A stretch of 7,187 bases of DNA from CAZGQY01 sp964528035 (GCA_964528035.1 CAZGQY010000198.1:1-7187), one strand, 5' to 3'. Shown: positions 1 through 5,323, counted from the stretch's first letter. Notes: generated by a model from the sequence alone, not told the origin. Translations and numbers: made by a program.

Positions 1-62
1 TTTCGTTTTGCGATGGCAACATGGTTAGCAATCGCGTGGTTTAACTCCATGATTTCTCGCAT
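1..62 (-). CDS. Partial ORF running off the left edge, unknown
   Basis: This is the start of an open frame that continues beyond the window. It could begin at ATG 62 (MREIMELNHA...) or at ATG 50 (MELNHA...). Both starts lie inside or next to the end of the preceding 109-aa gene, which stops at 41, so the two genes overlap by 10 to 22 bases. That tight overlap suggests translational coupling in one operon. No strong Shine-Dalgarno sequence is visible. Only about 20 residues can be read, so no family can be assigned. Confidence 0.45.
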   Translation of the reverse strand, partial: MREIMELNHAIANHVAIAKR

Positions 63-370
63 TTTTTTAAATCAAAAGGTTTTAAAACTTCATCGATACA
101 GGCTTGAGCGGCTGCTAACAAATCAATCGCAACACTGGCATTCTCGGTTTGAATAATCGATTCGATTTTTTGATTAATATCACCACGGGCGGCAATCGCT
201 TGGTCTAAAAGGTTGGTCGCTTCTTCTGCGGCTCTACGGCAAAGGCTGGTATCACGACCTTTTGCAAGCGCTTCGTTTAAACGTTCCAGCGCCGCTTCAA
301 CTGCCTCGCTGGCAACACTACAGCGGGTTTCAGACTCGGATAACTGATTGTTTAGTATCTCTAACTGCAT
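41..370 (-). CDS. Small acidic alpha-helical protein, unknown (109 aa)
   Basis: I do not recognise this protein. It is almost entirely predicted helix: residues 1-60 are rich in Glu, Ala and Leu with heptad-like spacing (SEAVEAALERLNEALAKG), followed by a second helical block around 60-100. This suggests a coiled-coil or helical-bundle protein, perhaps an adaptor or a partner of the neighbouring basic protein. There is no signal peptide or membrane segment. The ATG at 370 lies one base after the upstream gene's TAA (372-374), and its ribosome-binding region is weak (CTTAAG), which points to reinitiation after the upstream gene. Its end overlaps the next partial ORF. The reading as a real gene rests on tight packing and regular amino-acid content. 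Confidence 0.65.
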   Translation of the reverse strand: MQLEILNNQLSESETRCSVASEAVEAALERLNEALAKGRDTSLCRRAAEEATNLLDQAIAARGDINQKIESIIQTENASVAIDLLAAAQACIDEVLKPFDLKKCEKSWS

Positions 371-371
371 C

Positions 372-917
372 TTAAGTAAATACTCCGTAGTGGTTTGAAA
401 TTTGATTTAATTGATACTCTAAACGTCGGCACTCGTGTGGAGTAATACTTTTTTGCATCAATTCCTGGCCAATTTTTTGACGAAAACTAGACAAGCTTTT
501 ACGAATTATTTCTCTTTTCTGAATCGGCGAAGGTTGCGGGTTAGGCAATGACTTCAGTAATTTTTTGTTCGTTTTTATTGATTTAGATAGGTCGTTTTCA
601 AGACTCGCAATACACTTTTGAAGCGATTGTTTTTTGGGTCTTTGCTCGTACTCTGCAACCTGGAGGGCTTTGATTAATCTATCGAAATTACTCATGTGTG
701 AAACTCCTTTTTTGAAATCGTCCATTTTTTGTTGGACTACTGATTGTTTGGGTGGGTAGTTATATTCTTCGAGTCTGATTTTACGAATGTATTTGATGAA
801 GTTGTTTGTTTCTGACGAGCCCTGGTTGGGAAGGGCGAATAACGACTTATTGAAGGCCGTCGCTTCGTCGAGCTTTTTTTGACCGACATTCGAGCGAATT
901 TTAGATAAGAAACACAT
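372..917 (-). CDS. Basic, lysine-rich small protein, unknown (181 aa, or 107 aa from an internal start)
   Basis: I do not recognise this protein. It is basic and hydrophilic, rich in Lys, Gln and Ser, with no signal peptide or membrane segment. The longest form starts at ATG 917, preceded by a stop codon six bases upstream and only a GGCGG-like ribosome site. An internal ATG at 695 (Met75, MSNFDRL) has a far better Shine-Dalgarno sequence, AAGGAG at 704-709, eight bases upstream. The true product may therefore be a 107-aa protein, or both forms may be made. Residues 75-140 look helical; residues 126-132 (NPQPSPI) form a proline-rich break; the C-terminal part is helical again. An iteron-like AATGGCGGT lies directly upstream of ATG 917. 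The gene follows the zinc-ribbon gene and abuts the 109-aa gene, so it is probably in one operon with both. Confidence 0.6.
   Translation of the reverse strand: MCFLSKIRSNVGQKKLDEATAFNKSLFALPNQGSSETNNFIKYIRKIRLEEYNYPPKQSVVQQKMDDFKKGVSHMSNFDRLIKALQVAEYEQRPKKQSLQKCIASLENDLSKSIKTNKKLLKSLPNPQPSPIQKREIIRKSLSSFRQKIGQELMQKSITPHECRRLEYQLNQISNHYGVFT
695..709 (-). promoter_or_regulatory. Strong internal ribosome-binding site and alternative start
   Basis: AAGGAG at 704-709 stands eight bases before ATG 693-695, in frame with the longer ORF that starts at 917. It matches the anti-Shine-Dalgarno much better than the sequence before 917. It may mark the real start of a 107-aa protein, or allow two products from one gene. 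Confidence 0.5.
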
Positions 918-923
918 TAATTA

Positions 924-932
924 ACCGCCATT
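924..932 (-). promoter_or_regulatory. Iteron-like AATGGCGGT site before the 181-aa gene
   Basis: On the minus strand the nine bases AATGGCGGT are identical to the core of the four iterons at 1954-2089 and are followed by TAATTAATG, which contains the start codon at 917. The site also overlaps the only ribosome-site-like sequence for that start (GGCGG). If the iteron-binding protein recognises it, it could act as an operator controlling this gene. Nine bases can also match by chance, so this is a suggestion. Confidence 0.3.
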
Positions 933-961
933 TTTTTTGAAGTATTAGTAACTATTATCTT

Positions 962-1534
962 TCACGACTGCTTTGTGGCAAGCAGTTTTTGTTTATAAAC
1001 TAATGGCAGGTATTTGCGTCCGGATCCTACTGCTATTGGTTGTAATATTGGGGTATTTAAGTCAGGCCATTTGATGTGGATTGAATTATTTACAAGCAGT
1101 GTTGCGTATATGTATTCAATCAAATTTGTGCAGACATTTTTTGTTATTTTTTTATTTGTGTTTAATTGAATAACGAATAATTTTAGTTTTATATTGGATG
1201 CGCCGCGAGCATTGCTGCCCCTGAAAAGTTCAGTTTGACGATTGGCGCAATTTATACACAAAGTTTTATAAATTATTCGGTCGGATGCTTTGTTGCAACG
1301 TATGCAACGATTGGTTAATACTTTTTTTCGGCTGTTATTAGCTTTTATAGGTTTCGATACATCAGATTGATTACTGTTTTTTTGCCCAACTGCGCAGTTC
1401 TGGCAATGTGGCCATCTCTCAAACCCGTCTATTTTTTTTGATTTTACATAATTACTGGAGCATGCAGATTTCGATAGACGTAATGAACCAGGAATTCTCG
1501 GACAAGTAAACAATTTGATTGAATTTTGCATCAT
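962..1534 (-). CDS. Protein with two cysteine-rich zinc-binding modules (190 aa)
   Basis: Two probable zinc-binding sites are visible. The first uses Cys11, Cys25, Cys44 and Cys47, around the segment GSLRLSKSAC and ending in CQNC. The second is a classic zinc-ribbon pattern, Cys77-x2-Cys80-x12-Cys93-x2-Cys96 (NRCIRCNKASDR...LCINCANR), followed by a basic stretch. The C-terminal 90 residues carry no motif I can name. Zinc ribbons of this kind usually bind nucleic acid or protein, so a regulatory or replication-accessory role is an inference. Start choice is between ATG 1534 and ATG 1531; both have a weak TAGG ribosome site. The gene lies directly across the AT-rich intergenic region from the iterons and is the first gene of the left cluster. 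I have the impression that this two-module layout recurs in proteobacterial mobile islands, but no search was possible. No function is assigned. Confidence 0.7.
   Translation of the reverse strand: MMQNSIKLFTCPRIPGSLRLSKSACSSNYVKSKKIDGFERWPHCQNCAVGQKNSNQSDVSKPIKANNSRKKVLTNRCIRCNKASDRIIYKTLCINCANRQTELFRGSNARGASNIKLKLFVIQLNTNKKITKNVCTNLIEYIYATLLVNNSIHIKWPDLNTPILQPIAVGSGRKYLPLVYKQKLLATKQS
967..994 (+). terminator. Terminator-like hairpin read on the plus strand
   Basis: ACTGCTT (967-973) and AAGCAGT (980-986) pair over a six-base loop, TGTGGC, and five T residues run from 986 to 990. This has the form of a rho-independent terminator for plus-strand transcription. It lies inside the last codons of the zinc-ribbon gene. 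No plus-strand gene is visible upstream, so it may be chance or may stop antisense transcription. Confidence 0.3.
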
Positions 1535-1639
1535 CTAGCCTATCGTTGAAACGAGGGGTTTATTTTAACAGTCACGATTCGGTTGATTAATTCGGTTATC
1601 AAATAAATCTTTATCTTCAAGACTAAGTCTGTCATACAC

Positions 1640-1667
1640 CGTTACATGCGTTACTAACCGTTACTAA
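1640..1667. repeat. Three tandem CGTTAC repeats, 9-10 bp spacing
   Basis: CGTTACATG, CGTTACTAAC and CGTTACTAAA follow each other at 1640, 1649 and 1659, so each begins about one helical turn after the last. The spacing places all copies on the same face of the helix. They share GTAAC (other strand) with the iterons but are otherwise different. They could be a second protein-binding array at the origin, or an operator for the leftward genes. Confidence 0.5.
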
Positions 1668-1717
1668 ACCCTTTGGTAACCCTTTCGAAACCGTTTGTGT
1701 ATTTTGTATTTAAATAT

Positions 1718-1747
1718 ATTACAGATACTTATGGGCATTTTATTCAA
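1718..1747 (-). promoter_or_regulatory. Possible promoter for the leftward gene cluster
   Basis: On the minus strand TTGAAT (1742-1747) and TGTAAT (1718-1723) are separated by 18 bases. The -10 matches five of six consensus positions and the -35 four of six. Transcription would start near 1711, run across the CGTTAC repeats and reach the zinc-ribbon gene at 1534. AT-rich DNA often gives such matches by chance. Confidence 0.25.
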
Positions 1748-1953
1748 TAACAAATTTACTATTTGTTTTTATTTAGCTATTTTGGTTTCTTATTTGTCAT
1801 TTTTTCTCTTATCGAGCAATTTTTTATAATCCATGATATTTTTTATAACTTTAGTAGTGCGAGTGCCATTGATGACACCCCTAAAATAAAAACACAAACA
1901 CTGAATCTTTAACTCTCAAAAAATCACACACACACATGGTATATATAGAAAGG

Positions 1954-2089
1954 TTTCTGAATGGCGGTAACAAAAACTAAAAAAAACAGCCTGACTTTTC
2001 TGAATGGCGGTAACAAATCCAGTTTTTTCTTCTATATTTTTTATGACTTTTCTGAATGGCGGTAACACCTTTCCAAATGGCGGTAACAA
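1954..2089 (+). repeat. Four helically phased 20-bp iterons
   Basis: The unit TTTCTGAATGGCGGTAACAA occurs at 1954-1973 and 1997-2016, with one change at 2049-2068 (AC at the end) and a shorter match at 2070-2089 (TTTCCAAATGG... start). All four keep AATGGCGGTAACA or nearly so and point the same way. The start-to-start distances are 43, 52 and 21 bases, close to 4, 5 and 2 turns of the helix, so every copy faces the same side. This is the signature of cooperative binding by an initiator or regulator. The array begins about 40 bases past the stop codon of the winged-helix gene, which makes that protein the obvious binding candidate. The unequal spacing and lack of spacer identity rule out a CRISPR array. 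Confidence 0.85.
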
Positions 2090-2126
2090 AAACTAATTTT
2101 AAATTGATTGAAAATGTAATGATGTC

Positions 2127-2624
2127 TCACTTAGATTTTCCGTGAGTTTTAGATATTTTTCTTTCTTTATATTTTTTTATAACAGTCTGATCGCGCAAAT
2201 AACGATTTTCTTCTTTCCAAAAATTGGATGGGGTGGTTGTTTCTTTTACATCCAATTTATTATTACACTCATTAATAGGCAACCAGGTCACCGCAAATAA
2301 TGAACATTTATTAGTTCTGGCTCCCTGGCGAGTTTTCTGAATAAAACCGGCTGATATTAATTCTTGAATGCAGTCATGGACGGTTCCTGTTGAGCTCCAT
2401 CCATAGAATTTCATTATTTTGGGGGAGGCAGCTAAGTCACCGTTATTTTTCCCATTATACTGACATAATAAATTATCCAGAACGCGAAAAGCATTTGAAC
2501 TTAAAATCGAGGCGGGTGATGCTTTACCCGCCTTTAAATCAGCTCTAAAAATGTGATGCGGCTTTGCGGAATAAGTATTAGTCGTGCGTCTATTTTTAGC
2601 TCGCTCCAACCTATTCTTGGACAC
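2127..2624 (-). CDS. Winged-helix DNA-binding protein, candidate iteron-binding replication initiator (165 aa)
   Basis: Residues about 44-115 read as a winged-helix domain. A first helix (NAFRVLDNLLCQYNGKNNGDL) is followed by a second around PKIMKFYGW, a recognition helix STGTVHDCIQELISAGF and a basic wing (KTRQGARTNKCSLFAVTW). The N terminus is strongly basic (residues 5-13), and the C-terminal tail is also basic. Similar winged-helix proteins occur in phages, plasmids and islands and often act as replication initiators or regulators. I do not recognise a named family, so the initiator role comes from position next to the iterons. There is no visible primase or helicase motif. The start is GTG at 2624, inside the end of the preceding small gene if that is read through its frameshift (14-base overlap), and eight bases past its zero-frame stop. 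With only a weak AGGT ribosome site, translation is probably coupled to that upstream gene. Confidence 0.75.
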   Translation of the reverse strand: MSKNRLERAKNRRTTNTYSAKPHHIFRADLKAGKASPASILSSNAFRVLDNLLCQYNGKNNGDLAASPKIMKFYGWSSTGTVHDCIQELISAGFIQKTRQGARTNKCSLFAVTWLPINECNNKLDVKETTTPSNFWKEENRYLRDQTVIKKYKERKISKTHGKSK

Positions 2625-2828
2625 TTTGGTGACCTAATAGCGCATGCACTTTTTTGTGCTGATCTTCGTCGATCCAATACCGACGACAATGGGTTTTAAT
2701 ACCTTGATAACCAGGTACGACTTCGAATTTTCGCGATACGTTGATACCTTTTTTTTCAATCGTTGAAACAGTAGTGTGTAAACAGTGTCAGAGCCCGCAG
2801 CCACGCGGGTTTTGTCTTTTATATCCAT
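2611..2828 (-). CDS. Small putative DNA-binding protein, split by a -1 frameshift at A AAA AAG (72 aa if joined)
   Basis: The gene starts at ATG 2828 with a good AAGGAG ribosome site. In the starting frame it reads MDIKDKTRVAAGSDTVYTLL...QRLKKK and then, after the run of eight A at 2749-2756, changes to unlikely sequence ending at a stop at 2634. In the -1 frame the same DNA after 2748 reads GINVSRKFEVVPGYQGIKTH and on to WIDEDQ...LLGHQSVQE, stopping at 2611. This is far more protein-like and forms a natural continuation. Joined, the product is 72 residues and resembles small winged-helix regulators, though I do not recognise a family. The run contains A AAA AAG, the slippery heptamer of E. 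coli dnaX, in the correct phase, so programmed -1 frameshifting would give exactly the joined protein. The alternatives are a lost A (broken gene) or a sequencing error in a homopolymer. No Shine-Dalgarno stimulator was seen upstream, and only a weak stem is possible downstream. Confidence 0.6.
2748..2756 (-). other. A AAA AAG slippery run: frameshift site or one-base deletion
   Basis: Reading TTG AAA AAA AAG GTA in the starting frame, a slip of one base back gives AAG then GGT ATC AAC, joining the two halves of the small gene exactly. Nine A instead of eight would restore the frame with no slippage. The sequence alone cannot separate these two readings. Confidence 0.5.
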
Positions 2829-2849
2829 CTTTAATCTCCTTTATAAGTA

Positions 2850-3071
2850 TCAAACTTCCGTTGTTTCGTTTTGTTTCTTTATTACATCGAAAAATTTTTT
2901 TTCGTCGATCGTAACTTTCCCACCGATCTTCGGAAATACCCCGGCAAATCCGTTAGTTTTTTGATTAAATATTAAATATCGAAGTGAACTTTGACTAAAA
3001 GCTGGGTGTTTTTCTGCGAATAATTTAATAGTTAATAAATCTGGAACTGAATCGTTGCTTGTATTTGACAT
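2850..3071 (-). CDS. AlpA/excisionase-like small helix-turn-helix protein (73 aa)
   Basis: The protein is a short MerR/AlpA-type winged helix-turn-helix. Residues 10-24 (DLLTIKLFAEKHPAF) begin the domain. The recognition helix is at about SQSSLRYLIFN, then a wing (residues 38-53) with VFPKIGGKVTID, ending in KKFFDVIKKQ. The tryptophan-free 'FNQKTNG' turn and the 'K(I/V)G-K-V-ID--KF' pattern are typical of small regulators beside tyrosine integrases. These proteins switch integrase direction (recombination directionality factor) or activate the integrase promoter. The likely role here is excision control or regulation of the element; the exact target is not visible. The start ATG 3071 has AAGGG six bases upstream. 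The next gene starts 21 bases after its stop, with its own strong ribosome site, so the two form an operon. The tandem repeats at 3185-3215 lie upstream and could be its operators. Confidence 0.75.
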   Translation of the reverse strand: MSNTSNDSVPDLLTIKLFAEKHPAFSQSSLRYLIFNQKTNGFAGVFPKIGGKVTIDEKKFFDVIKKQNETTEV

Positions 3072-3184
3072 GTAAAACCCTTATGTATAAATGATTTATA
3101 GCCGTTGCCAATTGCTCTGGCTTGATAACCATTGTAGGGGCGGTTTTTTTGAAATTAGCGAGAAATACGCGTTGAGGAAATTTA

Positions 3185-3215
3185 GGAAACTCCCCCGGGA
3201 AACTCCCCCGGGAAA
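3185..3215. repeat. Tandem 13-bp repeat GGAAACTCCCCCG
   Basis: The 13-base unit occurs twice without a gap (3185-3197 and 3198-3210) and is followed by a third GGAAA. Each junction contains the palindrome CCCGGG. The repeat stands out as GC-rich in a very AT-rich spacer, about 115 bases upstream of the AlpA-like gene. A regulatory or protein-binding role is likely but the partner is unknown. Confidence 0.6.
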
Positions 3216-3233
3216 TAAAACAAAAAAAAGATC

Positions 3234-3259
3234 TTGACAGGTTTTTTAATTCATATAAA
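3234..3259 (+). promoter_or_regulatory. Possible plus-strand promoter (perfect TTGACA)
   Basis: TTGACA at 3234-3239 is a perfect -35 box on the plus strand, but the best -10 (TATAAA at 3254-3259) is only 14 bases away, shorter than the normal 16-18. No plus-strand gene follows; transcription would run antisense to the 248-aa gene. A weak call. Confidence 0.15.
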
Positions 3260-3286
3260 AAACATGCTATTTAATATACTTTTAAC

Positions 3287-4033
3287 CTAATATAATTTAC
3301 CGTTTTTAAAATCACATACTTTATTCGCAATTGTTTTTTTTGACCAACAACCGGTGGATGCCTCCGTTCGCCATCTAAATTTATTCTCGCTGCCAGTTAA
3401 AAATTCAAGTACAGGACTACCTTCTACTCCGTAGTATTTTTCTCCAAGAATCCTAAAAAAATCAGCACCGCCTGGCTCTCCTTCTGTAGTCCATGTTTTC
3501 CATAGCCAACGATTAATATCCGTTACTCTTTTATTTTTAATATCACCGCTCATTGCTTCATCGACAATACTCAATATCCCATGTTTCTTTTCAAATCTTT
3601 CAATGTCCTCGTTTAAGACAACTAAATTGTCCAACTTTGTTTTGATTGAGTTACCAAAAGTCGCAATATTATTTGCTAAAAAAAGCAGATGATAATACTT
3701 AGCATTCTCAAAACGCGGCTTTGTTTTCGTTAATCCATCAACAACAAAACAATCATTAACACAATAGTAACCATCACCATCATTATGCTTTAATAACCTT
3801 TTTCCATTAATCCTAACGGGACCCTTTACGTATACTTCCCCTCTATTCTTCCCCGCGTGATCTACCGCCACAAAAACCGAATCCGGAACCACTATTGATA
3901 AAACCAATTCACCCTCAACAGCGTAATCAGCTAAATCGTAAATCATTAATTCGTCATCAAAATACTTATTCCACTTATTAACTACCTCCAACAGTGAGTA
4001 ATATTTTTTCGCTGGCTTTAATATTTTCTCCAT
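3287..4033 (-). CDS. Integrase-coupled protein of unknown function (248 aa)
   Basis: I do not recognise a named family. Numbered from GTG 4036, the N-terminal 45 residues (KKYYSLLEVVNKWNKYF, then a helix ending in the VEGELVLSIVV strand) look like a small helix-turn-helix-type fold that reads a layer of regulatory or phage proteins. Residues 46-100 are beta-rich, 110-165 helical with a coiled-coil-like stretch (LDNLVVLNEDIERFEKKHG). The C-terminal 70 residues carry conserved-looking Trp and basic positions (RWLWKTW, KFRWRTEASTGCWSKKTIANKV) resembling a second DNA-binding helix. A DNA-binding or regulatory role is an inference. ATG 4033 shares one base with the integrase stop (TGATG), with GGTGAG just upstream; a GTG at 4036 would add one residue. 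This coupling means it is made together with the integrase and may help recombination or control it. It has lower GC than rpoD, consistent with acquired DNA. Confidence 0.75.
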   Translation of the reverse strand: MEKILKPAKKYYSLLEVVNKWNKYFDDELMIYDLADYAVEGELVLSIVVPDSVFVAVDHAGKNRGEVYVKGPVRINGKRLLKHNDGDGYYCVNDCFVVDGLTKTKPRFENAKYYHLLFLANNIATFGNSIKTKLDNLVVLNEDIERFEKKHGILSIVDEAMSGDIKNKRVTDINRWLWKTWTTEGEPGGADFFRILGEKYYGVEGSPVLEFLTGSENKFRWRTEASTGCWSKKTIANKVCDFKNGKLY

Positions 4034-5091
4034 CACTCACCACCAAAGATTTTATCGTTCATACTCGCTACAACATTCCGTGTGTGAGACTCGCTCAAAT
4101 GCGCATATCGCTTGACCATCTGTAATGTTTTGTGACCCAAAACTTCCGAAATTTCAGCCAGACTCGCACCGTTCATAGCGAGATAACTCGCCGCGCTATG
4201 TCGCAAATCATGGAATCTAAAGTCCTCTATTTTTGCTTGCTCAACCGCTTTCAACCAAGGCTTTCGTATCTCAACGGGCTTTCCTGTGTTGCCAGGGAAA
4301 ACCAACTCAGTATGTAGCTTTCTAATCTTCGAGAATTCTTTTAATGTTTCCAACGCGTGACCGCTAACCGGTACCCGTCGTCGTTCCCCGTTTTTAGTTT
4401 CCTCAATAATCAAAAAGCCTTTGTTTAAATCGATATCTTTCCATTTAAGATTCAATATTTCACCTCGACGCATTCCTGTGCTGAGTGCTAACACAACAAT
4501 TGCATACAACGCTTTGTTGTTTGATTCCAGACACGCCTCAAGTAATCGATCTCGTTCATCGTCACTCAAAAATCGTACTATTCCTCTCGGCTCCTTGGGC
4601 TTCTTAACTTTTCTCGCTGGTGAATCATCCAACCATTGCCACTCGTTAACTGCTATAGATAACGCATGCGACAGCGCAGCCAGATAACGCACAGCGGTTG
4701 ACGGTGACATGTTCCCGCCACGGTTTGTTGGTGTCCTCAATAATTCATCCCGACATTCAGAAATTAACGACGGTGACAAGTCAGACAATAGGTGATGCCC
4801 AAGCTTTAATTTCCACCAGGTGAGCTGCTGTGTTTGCTTAACTTGCTGTTTGGGTTTGGTGGGTAATACGTCGCGAATGTATCGATCAATTAAATCCGCT
4901 ACGGTGTGACGTTTCGATTCAACTGTTTTGAAGTGTCGACCGTCTCTAATCGCTGACTCTACATCCTGCGCCCATTTCTTTGCGTCCGTGAGTCTTTCAA
5001 AACAGGCCGATTGCGGCGGGTAGCCCTTCAGTCTGACTTTAACCTGATAAGCCGTGCCGTCTTTGGTGTCGCGTTTAACAATGGTCGCCAT
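4033..5091 (-). CDS. int: Tyrosine-type site-specific integrase (352 aa)
   Basis: This recombinase inserts and removes the element at its attachment site. Numbered from the alternative GTG start at 5097, the catalytic residues are all visible: Arg210 (TGMRRGEIL), Lys235 (ETKNGERRR), His296 and Arg299 (HDLRHSAAS), His322 (LGHKTL) and the nucleophile Tyr331 (KRYAHL). Residues 1-60 form an arm-binding domain (AYQVKVRLKGYPPQS...WAQDVE), 62-160 the core-binding SAM-like domain and 170-340 the catalytic domain. Length and layout fit complete phage/island integrases. I prefer ATG 5091, which has AGGGGG six bases upstream, over GTG 5097; the difference is two residues. A 22-codon leader ORF with a better ribosome site overlaps the start. 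The gene lies about 400 bases from the tRNA 3' end and is transcribed away from it. The candidate arm sites lie between the two. Its stop overlaps the start of the next gene. Confidence 0.97.
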   Translation of the reverse strand: MATIVKRDTKDGTAYQVKVRLKGYPPQSACFERLTDAKKWAQDVESAIRDGRHFKTVESKRHTVADLIDRYIRDVLPTKPKQQVKQTQQLTWWKLKLGHHLLSDLSPSLISECRDELLRTPTNRGGNMSPSTAVRYLAALSHALSIAVNEWQWLDDSPARKVKKPKEPRGIVRFLSDDERDRLLEACLESNNKALYAIVVLALSTGMRRGEILNLKWKDIDLNKGFLIIEETKNGERRRVPVSGHALETLKEFSKIRKLHTELVFPGNTGKPVEIRKPWLKAVEQAKIEDFRFHDLRHSAASYLAMNGASLAEISEVLGHKTLQMVKRYAHLSESHTRNVVASMNDKIFGGE

Positions 5092-5143
5092 TTGCACCCC
5101 CTATCGATAAGGTAGCCATGACGATATAATTTGAATAAGCCAT
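5075..5143 (-). CDS. 22-codon leader ORF overlapping the integrase start
   Basis: ATG 5143 has AGGAG eight bases upstream, the best ribosome site in this region. It opens a frame of 22 codons (MAYSNYIVMATLSI...GDHC) that ends in TAA at 5075, 17 bases inside the integrase gene in another frame. Ribosomes on this leader would pass over the integrase start, so translation of the integrase may be coupled to or limited by it. The peptide resembles nothing known to me and may have no function of its own. Confidence 0.4.
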   Translation of the reverse strand: MAYSNYIVMATLSIGGANGDHC

Positions 5144-5177
5144 TACTTTAACTCCTGTAAGTTATAAATTTGGCTAG

Positions 5178-5209
5178 GGTATCGATGGTGTTATCGCACC
5201 ATTGATACC
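5178..5209. promoter_or_regulatory. 13-bp imperfect inverted repeat upstream of the integrase
   Basis: GGTATCGATGGTG (5178-5190) and CACCATTGATACC (5197-5209) are inverted with 12 of 13 positions matching, around the spacer TTATCG. It could be an operator for a dimeric repressor of the integrase, or a hairpin in the 5' leader of its mRNA. No T-run follows on the minus strand, so it is not a simple terminator. It lies upstream of the leader ORF's ribosome site. Confidence 0.55.
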
Positions 5210-5323
5210 TGCTTCATATGTTACAACACACCACCAAAATACACAACAAGGGATAAGTAATCACTCGTTCTTTGTTCATATCTCATTGTTACTTATATTT
5301 ATCCTTGTGATCGTTCCTGAATC

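Larger units (their letters stand above)
1535..2126. other. AT-rich gene-free region with iterons: candidate replication origin
   Basis: This stretch of about 590 bases holds no convincing gene on either strand. It contains four direct iterons (1954-2089), a separate set of tandem CGTTAC repeats (1640-1667), short palindromes (GGTAACC at 1675-1681, TTTCGAAA at 1683-1690) and a long, very AT-rich middle part (about 1700-1850) with repeated TTTTTTATAA. Iterons next to an AT-rich stretch and next to a gene for a winged-helix protein match the usual plan of iteron-type replication origins, where the AT-rich part is unwound. The origin role is inferred from layout. No perfect DnaA box was seen in it. 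Confidence 0.5.

Noticed and set aside
1252..1260. DnaA box TTATACACA
   Set aside because: It fits the consensus but is single, lies inside the zinc-ribbon coding region and is about 700 bases from the iterons.
1770..1860. Very short minus-strand peptides (for example MDYKKLLDKRKNDK)
   Set aside because: No ribosome site, AT-rich lysine-heavy sequence expected by chance; the region is better read as part of the candidate origin.
1961..2062. Plus-strand 33-codon ORF with an AAAGG site before it
   Set aside because: The frame is built from the iteron sequence itself, and the peptide is low-complexity, so it is most likely a by-product of the repeats.
1954..2089. CRISPR-like array
   Set aside because: Only four units with unequal spacing (43, 52, 21), one spacer of almost no length, and no cas genes. 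The iteron reading fits better.
3110..3147. Plus-strand hairpin with T-run after GGGGCGG
   Set aside because: Only four bases pair (AACC/GGTT) over a long loop; too weak to call a terminator.
4132..4687. Plus-strand ORFs opposite the integrase
   Set aside because: They are antisense to a clear integrase with all catalytic residues and have no plausible ribosome sites or protein features.
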